A stretch of 64,000 bases of DNA from Cryobacterium aureum (GCF_002954245.1 NZ_PPTG01000002.1:149644-213643); one strand, 5' to 3'. Shown: positions 32,846 through 42,099, counted from the stretch's first letter. Made by a program: numbers and translations. Notes: generated from the sequence alone by a model not told the origin.

Positions 32846-34042
32846 ATGGCAGTGTGGGACAACCTAACGGGACAGGCCGACGCGATCGCCATCTTCCGGG
32901 CGGCGGCGCAGCGGGTGCCTTCGACCACCGATGCAGCGGATGCCGGGGGAGCGGCCACCGCGACCGCCGAATCCAGCTCCATGACGCACGCCTGGCTCAT
33001 CACCGGACCGCCCGGCTCCGGCCGTTCCAACCTGGCCTTCGCTTTTGCGGCGGCACTGCTGAGCCCGGGCACCCCCGACGGCGACCTTGCGGCCGCGCGT
33101 CAGGTGGATGCGCGCACTCACCCCGACCTCAGCGTGCTCACGACTGAGGGCGTCATCATCCCGATGAAGACCGTCAAGGAAGCCGTCGCCCGCTCGCAGT
33201 ACTCGCCCTCGGTCGGTCGTTACCGGGTTGTGGTCGTCGAAGATGCAGACCGCATGGTCGAGCGCACCTCGAACGTGCTGCTGAAAGCACTCGAAGAACC
33301 GCCCGAACGCACGGTGTGGATTTTGTGCGCGCCGAGCGAGGCCGACCTGCTTCCCACCATCCGGTCGCGCGTGCGCACCGTTCGCCTGCGCGTGCCGAGC
33401 GTCGCCGACGTCGCCGACCTTCTCGTGCGCCGCAACGGCGTCGACCCCGTCATCGCCGAGCTCAGCGCCCGCCTCGCTCAGAGCCACATCGGCATGGCCC
33501 GGCGGCTCGCCACCAATGCTGATGCGCGGGCACGACGCGAGGAAACCCTGCGTGCGGCCCTCGGCATCCGCTCGGTGTCGTCTGCCGTCCACGCGGCCGC
33601 CCGGTTACTCGCGATCGCCGGTGACGACGCGAAGGCGATCACCGTCGAGCTGGATGCCGCCGAGCGCGACGGCATGCTGCGCTCGCTCGGTGTCGAGGCC
33701 GGGCAGTCCGTGCCGCCAGGGCTGCGTGGCCAGATCAAAGACCTCGAAGACGACCAGAAGCGCCGCGCGAAGCGCAGCCTGAACGACGGCATCGACCGCA
33801 TTCTGGTCGACCTCGCCTCGCTTTATCGCGACGTCTGCATGGTGCAGCTCGGCCGGGAACACGCCGTGATCAACCTCGAACTGCTCGCCGAACTGCGCAC
33901 CGCGAGCGTGGCCGGCGCTCCAGCGGCCACGGTCGCCACGATGGACGCGATTGCCGTGGCCCGTCAGCGCATTCAATCCAACGTCGCCCCGGCCCTCGCG
34001 CTCGAGGCCATGCTCGTATCGGCGATCCGCCGCCGGCAGTGA
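32846..34042 (+). CDS. holB: DNA polymerase III subunit delta prime
   Basis: 398-residue clamp-loader subunit. Walker A-like GPPGSGRSN near residue 55, the DExx-equivalent VVVVEDADRM (about 132), KALEEPPERTVWILCA and SRVRTVRLR are diagnostic of HolB/DnaX family. The usual Lys of the P-loop is replaced by Arg (GSGRS), as known for the non-hydrolysing delta prime subunit. In many Actinobacteria this gene follows tmk exactly as here. Confidence 0.93.
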   Translation: MAVWDNLTGQADAIAIFRAAAQRVPSTTDAADAGGAATATAESSSMTHAWLITGPPGSGRSNLAFAFAAALLSPGTPDGDLAAARQVDARTHPDLSVLTTEGVIIPMKTVKEAVARSQYSPSVGRYRVVVVEDADRMVERTSNVLLKALEEPPERTVWILCAPSEADLLPTIRSRVRTVRLRVPSVADVADLLVRRNGVDPVIAELSARLAQSHIGMARRLATNADARARREETLRAALGIRSVSSAVHAAARLLAIAGDDAKAITVELDAAERDGMLRSLGVEAGQSVPPGLRGQIKDLEDDQKRRAKRSLNDGIDRILVDLASLYRDVCMVQLGREHAVINLELLAELRTASVAGAPAATVATMDAIAVARQRIQSNVAPALALEAMLVSAIRRRQ

Positions 34043-34065
34043 CAAGTCAGCAGTGCCAAGCGGGC

Positions 34066-34101
34066 AGTGACATAGCCCGCACTGACATAGCCCGTAGTGA
34101 C
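34066..34101. repeat. 15-bp tandem repeat
   Basis: AGTGACATAGCCCGC (34066-34080) is followed by the variant ACTGACATAGCCCGT (34081-34095) and a partial AGTGAC. Only 2.4 copies, in the gap between holB and the secreted hydrolase. Confidence 0.5.
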
Positions 34102-34163
34102 TCCCAGCCGCTTTCGGTAGCCTGAACCGCAGCATCCGCTTCACGCTATGAAAGAGGAACCCG

Positions 34164-35699
34164 TTGAACCGACGCATTCGCGCCACCAGCATCACGGCCG
34201 CAGCTCTGGCCCTCACCCTCGCGCTCAGTGGATGCGCGTCCTGGTTCGCGACGGATGCCGGCCCCACGGAGTCCACCCCCACCGGTGAGCAGGTGACAAG
34301 CGACCTTGACCCGTTCTATAGCCAGGTGCTGCAGTGGAGCGACTGCGGCGACGCCCTGCAGTGCACCGATGCTTCAGTGCCGCTCGACTATACCGACCCG
34401 GCCGCCGGGAACATATCGCTCGCCCTGGTACGCCACGTCGCCACCGGCAATGACCGGATCGGCTCGCTCCTGGTGAATCCCGGCGGGCCGGGCGGTTCCG
34501 GATACGACTTCATCAAGGATTCCCTCGATTACGCCACCGACGCCACCCTGCAGGCGAGCTTCGACATCGTCGGGTTCGACCCTCGGGGCGTCGGGCGCTC
34601 CTCGGCGGTCGCCTGCTACGACTCCTCGGAGATGGATGAGTACGTATACGGTCTCACGACCGCCGAGCGCGGAACGGATGCCTGGATCGCCGAGCTGAAA
34701 GCCTCCTCTGACGCCTTCGCAGCGGCGTGTGCCCAGCGCACCGGGCCGCTGCTCGGCACGGTCGACACTCAGAGCGCCGCCCGCGACCTCGACCTGCTGC
34801 GCGCCGTGCTCGGCGACACCCACCTGAACTACCTCGGCTACTCCTACGGCACGTTCCTGGGTGCCACCTACGCCGAACTCTTTCCCGAGAAGGTCGGCCG
34901 CCTCGTGCTCGACGGCGCCGTCGATCCCTCGACCAGCAACTTCGAGGTCACCAAGACCCAGGCCGTCGGCTTCGAAAACGCCCTGCGCGCTTACCTCAGC
35001 GACTGCCTGGCAGGCGAGGACTGCCCATTCCGTGGCAGTGTCGACAGCGCGATGGTGACAATCGGCGCGCTGCTGAAGTCCGCCGACGCAAGCCCCATCA
35101 TGGCCAAGGACGGCCGTCCGCTCGGCGGAAACGCGCTGCTCACCGCCATCATCTACCCGCTCTACCAGGCCACCGCGTGGCCGAAACTGAGCAAGATGCT
35201 GGACACCGTGCTGCACGGCAGCGCCGACGGCGCTTTTGTATTTGCGGATGCCTACAACGGTCGCGACGCAAACGGGGACTACATCGACAACTCGACCGAG
35301 GCGTTTATGGCGATCAACTGCATCGACTATCCCTACAACGCCGACCCGACAGTGATGCGAGCCCAAGCCACCGAGCTCGAAGCTGCGGCCCCGGTGATCG
35401 GCCCATTCATGAGCTTCGGCGACATCGGCTGCGCCGACTGGCCGTACAAATTCACTGGCGAACGCACCGAGATTCACGCGGCAGGGGCGGCACCCATCCT
35501 CGTCGTCGGCACCACGAACGACCCGGCCACCCCCTACGTCTGGGCGCAGCAGCTGGCCGCGCAGCTCGAGCGCGGCACCCTCGTGACCTACACCGGCGAG
35601 GGGCACACCGCCTACAACAAGTCGAACTCCTGTGTGAACGACGCCGTCGACTCGTACCTGGTGGACGGAATCGTGCCCGCCTCCGACCCGCAGTGCTAA
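34164..35699 (+). CDS. Secreted alpha/beta hydrolase (tripeptidyl aminopeptidase-type)
   Basis: 511-residue lipoprotein. TTG start (34164) after AGAGGA; signal peptide with a lipobox (LALSGC, Cys24). The alpha/beta hydrolase core has the nucleophile in GYSYGTF (about residue 228) and the catalytic His in GEGHTAYN near the C-terminus, within the TAP-like fold; GFDPRGVGRSS is the first strand. Family members cleave small peptides or esters outside the cytoplasm. Substrate is not predictable. Downstream is a TetR regulator that may control it. Confidence 0.85.
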   Translation: MNRRIRATSITAAALALTLALSGCASWFATDAGPTESTPTGEQVTSDLDPFYSQVLQWSDCGDALQCTDASVPLDYTDPAAGNISLALVRHVATGNDRIGSLLVNPGGPGGSGYDFIKDSLDYATDATLQASFDIVGFDPRGVGRSSAVACYDSSEMDEYVYGLTTAERGTDAWIAELKASSDAFAAACAQRTGPLLGTVDTQSAARDLDLLRAVLGDTHLNYLGYSYGTFLGATYAELFPEKVGRLVLDGAVDPSTSNFEVTKTQAVGFENALRAYLSDCLAGEDCPFRGSVDSAMVTIGALLKSADASPIMAKDGRPLGGNALLTAIIYPLYQATAWPKLSKMLDTVLHGSADGAFVFADAYNGRDANGDYIDNSTEAFMAINCIDYPYNADPTVMRAQATELEAAAPVIGPFMSFGDIGCADWPYKFTGERTEIHAAGAAPILVVGTTNDPATPYVWAQQLAAQLERGTLVTYTGEGHTAYNKSNSCVNDAVDSYLVDGIVPASDPQC

Positions 35700-35738
35700 C
35701 TGCCGGTGCCCTTTTGCGGGCTGTGAAATAATTACGGC

Positions 35739-36395
35739 ATGTCGATCGATACTAGACTGCCCGGACTGCGCGAGCGCAAGCGCCTCGCCACCCGGCGGGC
35801 TATCCAGCACGCCGTGCTGACCCTGTCCAGCGAGCGCGGCATCGACCACGTCACCGTCGAAGACATTAGTCGGGTCGCCAACGTGTCCCCGCGCACGTTC
35901 TTCAACTATTTCCCCTCCAAAGATGCCTCCCTCATCGGGGATGCGCCGGGAATGGCATCCGCTGAAGATATCGAAGTGTTTGTCTCTGGCGGTCCCGACA
36001 ACGACGTGCTGGCCGATCTGGCCATGTTGCTCTCCAAAAGCCTGCAGCCTACCGAGGCTGACCGTGAGATCCACCAGCTGCGACGCGAGGTCATGAAGGA
36101 GAACACCTACCTATTCGGCATGCGCATGGCCACCTTGCGCGATTTTGAAAACCATTTGCAGCAGATCATCGAGCAACGCTTCAAAGCGGATGCCCCCGCT
36201 ATCGCCGCTGACACCGCTCTCGGCGACGATCCCGCCGGGCTGAACCAGCGCGCCCTTCTGTACACTCTGGTGGCCGTGGCCGCCATCCGTCATGCCTGGC
36301 GGTGCTGGGCCGAGGGCGACGGTGCCAGCCCGCTGTCGGAACGCGTGGACGCCTCGTTCGCCGAGGTGTACAGAATCACTCGCAGAAACGACTAA
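35739..36395 (+). CDS. TetR-family transcriptional regulator
   Basis: 218-residue regulator. The N-terminal HTH ([45 protein letters not shown], in fragments) is the TetR DNA-binding domain; the C-terminal helices form a ligand-binding core. The start codon ATG is preceded by a weak GTGAAAT. The ligand is unknown; it is 40 bases downstream of the hydrolase gene and may regulate it. Confidence 0.88.
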   Translation: MSIDTRLPGLRERKRLATRRAIQHAVLTLSSERGIDHVTVEDISRVANVSPRTFFNYFPSKDASLIGDAPGMASAEDIEVFVSGGPDNDVLADLAMLLSKSLQPTEADREIHQLRREVMKENTYLFGMRMATLRDFENHLQQIIEQRFKADAPAIAADTALGDDPAGLNQRALLYTLVAVAAIRHAWRCWAEGDGASPLSERVDASFAEVYRITRRND

Positions 36396-36441
36396 GCTTG
36401 GCTGCTGTGTCACCGAGTGCTTTATGGGGCATTCTGGTATC

Positions 36442-36517
36442 GCCGCCTTAGCTCAGTTGGTAGAGCATCTCACTCGTAATGAGAAGGTCGTCAGTTCGAT
36501 TCTGACAGGCGGCTCCA
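36442..36517 (+). tRNA. tRNA-Thr (anticodon CGT)
   Basis: 76-base tRNA starting GCCGCCTTAGCTCAG and ending with an encoded CCA. All arms fold, anticodon stem TCTCA / TGAGA with loop CTCGTAA gives anticodon CGT (threonine ACG). The sequence immediately downstream lacks an integrase, but tRNA genes are common insertion targets and an odd minus ORF begins there. Confidence 0.96.
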
Positions 36518-36530
36518 CTAACTTTGCTGG

Positions 36531-36932
36531 TCAGATAGATTTTCTAAAAACAAGATCCGCGGTATGTTTCTCCAGATTCGCCGGATTTTCCCACGTTTGT
36601 TTTAAATGCGCGTCTATTGAGGGCGACTTCACCCCGGGGCCTGAGACCTGGACGCCTTCGAGCCGGTAAATGAATACGGCATGGTCATGTACCTTGCGCG
36701 CGTCTGAGTTGCGGTTTCTGGCTGTTGTCTGGCGGGCGGTCGCTACGGATACCGATCCGGGCTGTTCCGTGGTGTTCGCCACCACCTGGCCGTCTCCGCT
36801 GGTCCACTTGATATGGATTGAGTCCGGCTCCGGGTCAGCGCGAGAGCCGCGAGTTCCGCTCGAAGGGCTAGCCTGTGATAATGGCGTCGGAACGAAGTGT
36901 GCGAGTGCGCGCCGCCGTACGCACGATGCCAC
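36531..36932 (-). CDS. Uncertain ORF beside tRNA-Thr
   Basis: A minus-strand open frame (133 codons) ending 14 bases after the tRNA. Its last 85 codons have protein-like composition (DPEPDSIHIKWTSGDGQ, HDHAVFIYRLEGVQV) and high GC at codon position 3, but the 5' part overlaps the promoter and start of the TDT transporter and no good start is visible; a GTG at QVVANTT would give a shorter protein. It may be the remnant of a larger gene delivered by an element that used the tRNA as its site. Confidence 0.35.
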   Translation of the reverse strand: MASCVRRRALAHFVPTPLSQASPSSGTRGSRADPEPDSIHIKWTSGDGQVVANTTEQPGSVSVATARQTTARNRNSDARKVHDHAVFIYRLEGVQVSGPGVKSPSIDAHLKQTWENPANLEKHTADLVFRKSI

Positions 36933-37954
36933 CTGGATATTTCGCCATGGTCATGGCCACCGGCATCCTCTCGATCGGCATGAACCTGATCGGGGTCGCA
37001 GGCCTCAGCTACGCGCTCCTGGTGGTCTGCGCCGGAGCTTATCTGGCGCTCCTGGTGCTGACTGCATGGCGGTTCGTGGCGTTCCGATCAGACTTTCTCG
37101 ATGACCTGCACGACCCGAACCGGGGATTCCAGTTCTTCACCTTCGTCGCCGGCACCAATGTGCTGGCTGCGCGTTTGGCCGTGGAAGGTTGGTTTCTTGC
37201 GGCAACGGTGCTCCTGGGCATGTCTGGTGTGGCCTGGGTCGTGCTCGGTTACGCGGTGCCCTGGCTCGCCGTACTGGGCCGCACGGCACGCCCGGTACTG
37301 GGGTCGGCAAACGGAACCTGGTTTATCTGGGTCGTTGCGAGCCAGTCGGTCGCCGTCGTGGCAGCGGCGCTCGAACCAGTCGCGGGCGATGCCAGGGCGC
37401 TGCTCGCGGTGCTGGCCGTATTGTCGTGGTCGGTCGGCATCTTCCTCTATGGAGCCGCTGGGGTGTTCGTCTCACTGCGACTGATGCTCTACCCACTGCG
37501 GCCGGAAGATCTCGATCCGCCATACTGGGTATCGATGGGCGCCTGCGCGATCACAGTTCTGGCCGGCGCCCGCATCGTCGAAATGGCGGATGCTCCGATG
37601 GTAAGCGCGACTCGCGGACTGGTCGGCGGCATATCCGTGATGTTCTGGGCCTTCGCGACCTGGCTCATCCCCGTACTCATCGCCGTGGGGATTTGGCGTC
37701 ACTTTAAACGCCACGTACCACTGCGCTATCAAGCGACACTGTGGAGCATCGCGTTCCCCGTCGGAATGTATGCCGTCGCCGGAATCTATCTGGGTCAGGC
37801 CGACACGCTGCCGCTCGTCGGTCAGATTGGTACCGTCACGCTGTGGGCTGCGCTGGTCGTATGGCTCCTCGTTTTCACAGCGATGGCGCGCCAACCGATC
37901 CGGGCAGGTCGCGTCCGACGTGATGCCCGACGGCACGAGAACGCCGGTCGGTAG
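36881..37954 (+). CDS. TDT-family transporter (tellurite resistance / C4-dicarboxylate exporter type)
   Basis: 357-residue membrane protein with about ten hydrophobic helices. PPGYFAMVMATGILSIG at the N-terminus and FQFFTFVAGTNVLAARLA are SLAC1/TDT signatures. Family members export dicarboxylates, sulfite or tellurite. Start MASERSVRV at 36881 (an ATG two codons earlier is possible). Promoter-like TGTGATAAT lies just before it. The exact substrate cannot be named. Confidence 0.85.
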   Translation: MASERSVRVRAAVRTMPPGYFAMVMATGILSIGMNLIGVAGLSYALLVVCAGAYLALLVLTAWRFVAFRSDFLDDLHDPNRGFQFFTFVAGTNVLAARLAVEGWFLAATVLLGMSGVAWVVLGYAVPWLAVLGRTARPVLGSANGTWFIWVVASQSVAVVAAALEPVAGDARALLAVLAVLSWSVGIFLYGAAGVFVSLRLMLYPLRPEDLDPPYWVSMGACAITVLAGARIVEMADAPMVSATRGLVGGISVMFWAFATWLIPVLIAVGIWRHFKRHVPLRYQATLWSIAFPVGMYAVAGIYLGQADTLPLVGQIGTVTLWAALVVWLLVFTAMARQPIRAGRVRRDARRHENAGR

Positions 37955-38204
37955 CCGTCGCGAGGGGGCTAAAGTCCGCCGGGTCTATTCCGGCGAGAGG
38001 GTGCCGTTTCGACCTGAGATGGAACGCGAACCGTGCGCGAGAATCCGTTTGCATGCGAGAAGCCATCTTTGGCCCCTTGGCCGACTTTCATGGGGCCAGA
38101 AGGGGCATCTCGGCGTGTGTCTGTAATGCAGACAGGCAGGCCCGTGATGATGAGCAAGTCAGGCTCGGTGAGCTCCTCGAAAGTGGGGTGGAAGAGTAGC
38201 GCCG

Positions 38205-38280
38205 AGCCGTGTCGGTCCGTGTCAACGCCGACCGAAAATTGGGCCATTTCTGCCAACTGAAAATAGGGCCACTTTCGTGT
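38205..38280. mobile_element. Terminal sequence of an IS21-family element
   Basis: Two related short units, ACCGAAAATTGGGCCATTTCTGCCA and ACTGAAAATAGGGCCACTTT (cited by their cores GAAAATTGGGCCA and GAAAATAGGGCCA), form the multiple terminal repeats typical of IS21-family ends, next to the istB remnant. Only this end is present in the window. Confidence 0.6.
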
Positions 38281-38284
38281 GGTT

Positions 38285-38518
38285 CTAGTGTGCCGTAGTG
38301 GTGGCGGGTTGGTGTTGCTTGAGGCGGTAGCTGTTGACTTTGAGGCTGATGACGTCGGCGTGGTGAACGATGCGGTCGATCATGGCGGAGGCGATGGTGA
38401 GGTCTCCGAAGACGTCGCCCCAGCGGGCGAAGGGCAGGTTGCTCGTCATGATCAGCGATGCGTGTTCATAGCGACTAGAGACGAGTTGAAAGAACAGGTC
38501 CGCCGCGTCTCCGCGCGG
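38285..38518 (-). pseudogene. istB remnant (IS21 helper ATPase, C-terminus only)
   Basis: Minus frame encoding the C-terminal part of an IS21 IstB helper: SSRYEHASLIMTSN, LPFARWGDVFGD, SAMIDRIVHHADV and the tail LKVNSYRLKQHQP, ending TAG at 38285. The N-terminal ATPase and the istA transposase are absent and the sequence upstream (38,520 onward) is unrelated, so this is an inactive remnant. It marks a past insertion at the start of the accessory island. Confidence 0.8.
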
Positions 38519-38637
38519 ACAGCAAAAGTCCGCGCCGTGATAGTGCGCTCAGTTCGCGTTCATGCTCATATTCATGAGGGCCTCCTCGGCTGTCTCTGGA
38601 ATGCCGCGGCTATCCATCCCACGACAGTAGATGGTGC

Positions 38638-39231
38638 TTAGACCAGTTTCTGGCGGACAGCGTTGTAGATCGCTTGATGGCCAGTGCCGTCGGGATGTAG
38701 CCCATCAATGAGCTGGCCGGGATGGCCGTCAAACAGGCTCCACAGGTTTACCCGCGGTACTGCCAATTGTTTGCAGACATCCGCAAGTCGCCTTTCAAGG
38801 TCCAGTGCCGGACCGGTGTCGAAAAAGTCTCCAAAGATGGGCATAGTGCGGGAAGTGTCAGGCTTCATTAGACCGACGGCGAGAACCTCGCTTCCGAGCG
38901 ATCTGATGTCCCGAACATTGGAAGCGAAGAGATCGGCAGCGTGCTCCAGCGTCAACGGGTAGGGCCCCGATCGTGACCCCACGCGTCGAGCGTCATTGAT
39001 GCCATAGGCCAATACGACGAGGTCGGGGCTTCGAAACGGAACCTCCGACTGTACGATCCGGCGCACTTCAGCTGACCCAATACCCGGTATCGACAGATTG
39101 AAGTAGCGGTTGCTCTCTGGATCCTGCGCGACATGCTCTCGCTGTAACAGCCCACTCCAACCGACGCCGTGCGGGTCTCCCCGTCCGTAAGCAATGCTGT
39201 CGCCGACGAGTACGATTCGGTGGGCACGCAC
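38638..39231 (-). CDS. SGNH/GDSL-family hydrolase
   Basis: 197-residue esterase-type enzyme. Block I VGDSIAYGRGD with the nucleophile Ser, GSAEVRRI, LVVLAYGINDARR (block III GxND) and HPDGTGHQA (block V catalytic Asp/His) are complete. GTG start at 39231. Likely a cytoplasmic carbohydrate esterase or lipase; no signal peptide seen. In the accessory island, next to a GGCT-like protein. Confidence 0.85.
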   Translation of the reverse strand: MRAHRIVLVGDSIAYGRGDPHGVGWSGLLQREHVAQDPESNRYFNLSIPGIGSAEVRRIVQSEVPFRSPDLVVLAYGINDARRVGSRSGPYPLTLEHAADLFASNVRDIRSLGSEVLAVGLMKPDTSRTMPIFGDFFDTGPALDLERRLADVCKQLAVPRVNLWSLFDGHPGQLIDGLHPDGTGHQAIYNAVRQKLV

Positions 39232-39232
39232 G

Positions 39233-39634
39233 TTAGCGGATGTCGTCCATCAGCTTGGTTAAACTGCCGGACGTTGAGGACGAATCTTCGTTCGGACCTC
39301 GGGCGTCCGCGTAAACCCACGCCTGCGTTCCTGACTCGAGGGTCAGCAGCACGCGTGCATACTCTCCGACCTCGTACGCATCGGCGGCAGAGAGTTCCTC
39401 GTCCGAGAGTTCAAACACTTCACCCGCCACGAATGCGCACGACTCTCCAGAGGACCGGAGGATCGGATGAGAATCCGTGCCGCTTATTGCAATTACGGCA
39501 GGATCAGTGATCTGCAGGTATGCCAGCTCGAATCCGGGAAGCCGGTCGTGCGTGCCGGTGAAGGTCCGACCGAAATTTGAGAGCTGTACTTCCGCAAGCT
39601 GAAGCGTTCCATACGAAAAAAGCCGTTGCACCAC
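39233..39634 (-). CDS. Gamma-glutamylcyclotransferase-like protein
   Basis: 133-residue GGCT/AIG2-fold protein. N-terminal LFSYGTLQLAEVQ matches the (Y/F)GTL motif; GEVFELSDEELSAADAYEVGEY supplies the conserved acidic residues used as the general base in this fold. Acts on gamma-glutamyl amines or peptides in known members; the substrate here is unknown. Adjacent to the SGNH hydrolase, one base apart, so co-transcribed. Confidence 0.8.
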   Translation of the reverse strand: MVQRLFSYGTLQLAEVQLSNFGRTFTGTHDRLPGFELAYLQITDPAVIAISGTDSHPILRSSGESCAFVAGEVFELSDEELSAADAYEVGEYARVLLTLESGTQAWVYADARGPNEDSSSTSGSLTKLMDDIR

Positions 39635-39871
39635 GAATAGACCCCTGACGATATTGGTTGACTTGCGATATCCGAAATCACGCTATCAGCTAGCCAACGC
39701 AGTGGCGGGTGCAAGACCTCTTTCAAGAGGCCCCTAAACAGAGGCCCGAAAATTAAGGCGCGTCGGCGAAGCGGCGGCGGGCCGCGAGTATTCGAGCGAG
39801 ACGGCGGCGTCCTCCCAGTCGCACTCGGTCATGCGTTTTGCAGAATCGAGGAGGACAGCGATGGCGCGCTG

Positions 39872-40336
39872 TCATAGTGCCCCTGGCGCAAGATCATACG
39901 TAACCCACTTTGTAGACGTGGCGGTCAAATCATAGAGACGGCGGGCCCGAGCGTTGTTTTCTGCCGTGATCCAGCGAACGACTGAGCGTCCTTCGCGTTC
40001 GGCCAGCGCGGAGAGCTCACTCAGTAGCGAGCGCCCGACGCCGGCTCCCCGAGCGCTCGTGTCCGTGAACAGATCGTCGAGGTAGATACCCACGCTGCCC
40101 GTTGAGGGACGAGAAAATCGACGGTAGTGCGCGAGCCCCACGAGTCGATCCCCGGAGGTGGCGACAAAGGCATTGACTTCATTCGAGTCGTCATTTATCC
40201 AGGTCCAGACACGCTCAACGATGCTGTCATCGGGAGACAGCTCGTAGAAGTCTCGATAGCCCCGATAGAGCTCAGCCCACTGGGACGAGTCTGAGGTTTG
40301 GACCGCGCGGATAGAAACCGAATCGTTTGTAATCAT
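39872..40336 (-). CDS. GNAT acetyltransferase
   Basis: 154-residue acetyltransferase. RAVQTSDSSQWAELYRGYRDFYELSP, GIYLDDLFTDTSARGAGVGRSLLSELSAL (motif A, acetyl-CoA binding: RGAGVGRSL) and ITAENNARARRLYDLTA (motif B). Start at the ATG 40336; the frame continues further upstream through a non-coding stretch. Substrate unknown. Confidence 0.82.
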   Translation of the reverse strand: MITNDSVSIRAVQTSDSSQWAELYRGYRDFYELSPDDSIVERVWTWINDDSNEVNAFVATSGDRLVGLAHYRRFSRPSTGSVGIYLDDLFTDTSARGAGVGRSLLSELSALAEREGRSVVRWITAENNARARRLYDLTATSTKWVTYDLAPGAL

Positions 40337-40525
40337 CGTCCCAGAGTATCTGCGCGCATTCCGCTCCCGCCTTCGCTCCCATTCGGGCTCTTCTGGCCAC
40401 GCTTCCATCGTCGGCAGGCCCGGGGGTACGGGCGCCCGTAAAGGGTTCCCGGAACGGAACGGACCGCCAGCGAGCATCTTTGTCCGCCTGGTCCGTGGTT
40501 TGGCCGAGCAGTGCCAGCTAGTGGT

Positions 40526-40654
40526 CTACGCGCGTTCGGCCTCCGAGCGCGCTGCACGGAGCAGCGCGTCGACGAGGTCTGTGAGGTTAACCACTTCGGT
40601 AGCTGGAAGCGAAATATCGTTAGGCCCCACGTGGGTTGGTGCGTCATTCCGCAA
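40526..40654 (-). CDS. 42-residue small protein downstream of ECF sigma factor
   Basis: TTG start at 40654 with a near-perfect AAGGAGG site 5 bases upstream encodes a 42-residue protein (RNDAPTHVGPNDISLPATEV ... LLRAARSEAERA). It follows the ECF sigma gene by 31 bases, so it is likely co-transcribed. A related-looking small frame with PDDLDLPAT follows the second sigma gene at 44199. It was missed by length filters. Function unknown; a third component of the sigma module is a reasonable hypothesis. Confidence 0.6.
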   Translation of the reverse strand: MRNDAPTHVGPNDISLPATEVVNLTDLVDALLRAARSEAERA

Positions 40655-40684
40655 TCGATCCTCCTTGCAATCTGGCCTGTGTCG

Positions 40685-41209
40685 TCATCGACGGGTGAAT
40701 TTCTCGGGCTGCACCACAAGGACGGTGCGGAGACGCTCTTTGGCGGAGGCGTACCGGGATCGCGCTGTTGATGCCGATATGCCCGTTATCTGGGCGGCGT
40801 CGCTGATGCTGAATCCGTCCCAGTGGACGAGTTCCACCAGCTCGCGAAGATCGATGGGGAGTTGCGTGACTGCACCGCGAACGTCGAGCGGGTCGGCAGC
40901 GTCCGCGCCCCGCCCCGTGGGTGTCTGCGCGAGTTCGAGGCGTAGACGGTCTGTGGCCGCGAGTCGTCGACGCGTTGATCTGCGCGCGTTCAGGAGTATG
41001 TTCCGAGCGATCGCAAATAACCACATACGGCCGCCGATTTCATCCGTGGGAGCTTGCCGCTCCTTCTTCCACGCAACTATGAAGGTTTCGCTCAGTACGT
41101 CGGCAGCATCCGCCCGCGGATCGATCCTCCGCTCGAGATAGGCGAGAATATCGGATGCATTGGCTCGAATGAGCGCGTCCAAGCGGTCCACACCGCCCGC
41201 GCGCGTCAC
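40685..41209 (-). CDS. ECF sigma factor (module A)
   Basis: 174-residue ECF sigma-70-type factor. Region 2 (ERRIDPRADAADVLSETFIVAWKK ... RMWLFAIARNILLNARR, in parts) and region 4 (ELVEL VHWDGFSISDAAQITGISASTARSRYASAKERLR) are both intact. GTG start at 41209 overlaps the upstream partner's stop by 4 bases (GTGA). Its partner is a one-helix membrane protein rather than a ZAS-type anti-sigma with an HxxxCxxC motif. Likely directs RNA polymerase to its own promoter, since the promoter-like box recurs upstream. Confidence 0.85.
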   Translation of the reverse strand: MTRAGGVDRLDALIRANASDILAYLERRIDPRADAADVLSETFIVAWKKERQAPTDEIGGRMWLFAIARNILLNARRSTRRRLAATDRLRLELAQTPTGRGADAADPLDVRGAVTQLPIDLRELVELVHWDGFSISDAAQITGISASTARSRYASAKERLRTVLVVQPEKFTRR

Positions 41210-41826
41210 GGAGAGACCGCGTCGCACTCACCGGCGCCCTCGAGGGAGAAGCTGCTGGTGTCCAAGCCTTGGCTGGTCACACCATCCGTGATCAGACGGT
41301 ACGCCGTGTCAAACAGCATGTCGGTTTCTGGGTCAGGAGGCCCGGGCTGCATCGTCGCGTCAGGGTTGGCCGCGTTCCATTGCGCAATGGATTCGATCTT
41401 GGCCGCTTCCCGCTCTGAATAGCCCTGATCGGTTCCGATGTCCTCGGGAATCACCAGCGCGTCGAAGTTGATGTCCAGCAGAATGGCGCGCGCGGCCAGG
41501 AAGGACGGATCACTCACGGGTACCCCTTCGGGATGAATGATGATCCCGGCTGCGCAGAAGTCGCCGGCAGCATTAAAGTGCTGGAGAGTCTTATCGGGGA
41601 CGAACCCCAGCCACGTGAGCACCGACGGCGACGCGATCGCAGCGGACCCACCGCCCAGGAGAATCACGGAGAGTGTGACCCCTGTGAAGACGAAGCGTTT
41701 GCGCCGCCGACGCTGGTGCCGGCTGTCCGTGACGACCTCCTCCAGGGCTGCGTGCAGCGGACCGCTTCGCGGCGCAATTGAGGGGCGTGTGGCCGACAGG
41801 CGGCCCATCAGCTCTTCGTCATCCAT
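41206..41826 (-). CDS. Membrane partner of ECF sigma (module A)
   Basis: 206-residue protein: an N-terminal cytoplasmic segment (DDEELMGRL..., about 45 residues, basic RRRRKRF before the helix), a single membrane helix (VFTGVTLSVILLGGGSAAI, residues about 46-64), and a 140-residue extracytoplasmic part. It precedes and overlaps the sigma gene, the standard place for a regulator, but the zinc anti-sigma motif HxxxCxxC is absent. Topology and shared DDEL-GRL N-terminus with module B are seen; an anti-sigma or sensor function is inferred. Confidence 0.7.
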   Translation of the reverse strand: MDDEELMGRLSATRPSIAPRSGPLHAALEEVVTDSRHQRRRRKRFVFTGVTLSVILLGGGSAAIASPSVLTWLGFVPDKTLQHFNAAGDFCAAGIIIHPEGVPVSDPSFLAARAILLDINFDALVIPEDIGTDQGYSEREAAKIESIAQWNAANPDATMQPGPPDPETDMLFDTAYRLITDGVTSQGLDTSSFSLEGAGECDAVSP

Positions 41827-42099
41827 GTGGCTCTCCCGTCAGTGATGCTCTCACTACCTACATGTCTGCGGGAAAACAAAACGTCCATGACATTCGAAAA
41901 TTGGCAAATCTTCATCGAGCTGCCTGACTCGCTGTCGCCGGACTGGCAGAGGATCAAGCATCCCGCGTCGTGGCCCCCAGACTGCACATAAGCACTGGAT
42001 GTTGTTTTGACCCGGGCGCATGGACTCGAAGGTTCCCATCCCGCAGAGGGTTCGCCATGCGGGCGCTTTGTAGCCCGAGCTGCCTTGCATGCGGGACTT
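41827..42099. other. Gap before module A with promoter-like boxes
   Basis: About 270 bases with no gene. On the minus strand it has TGTCAT (41892-41887), AGACAT (41867-41862) and TAGGT (41860-41856), resembling the box of modules B to D but with a longer spacing (25 instead of 21). It likely carries the module A promoter. Confidence 0.45.

Noticed and set aside
34374..36074. 566-codon minus ORF
   Set aside because: Antisense to the secreted hydrolase and TetR genes, both of which have clear motifs.
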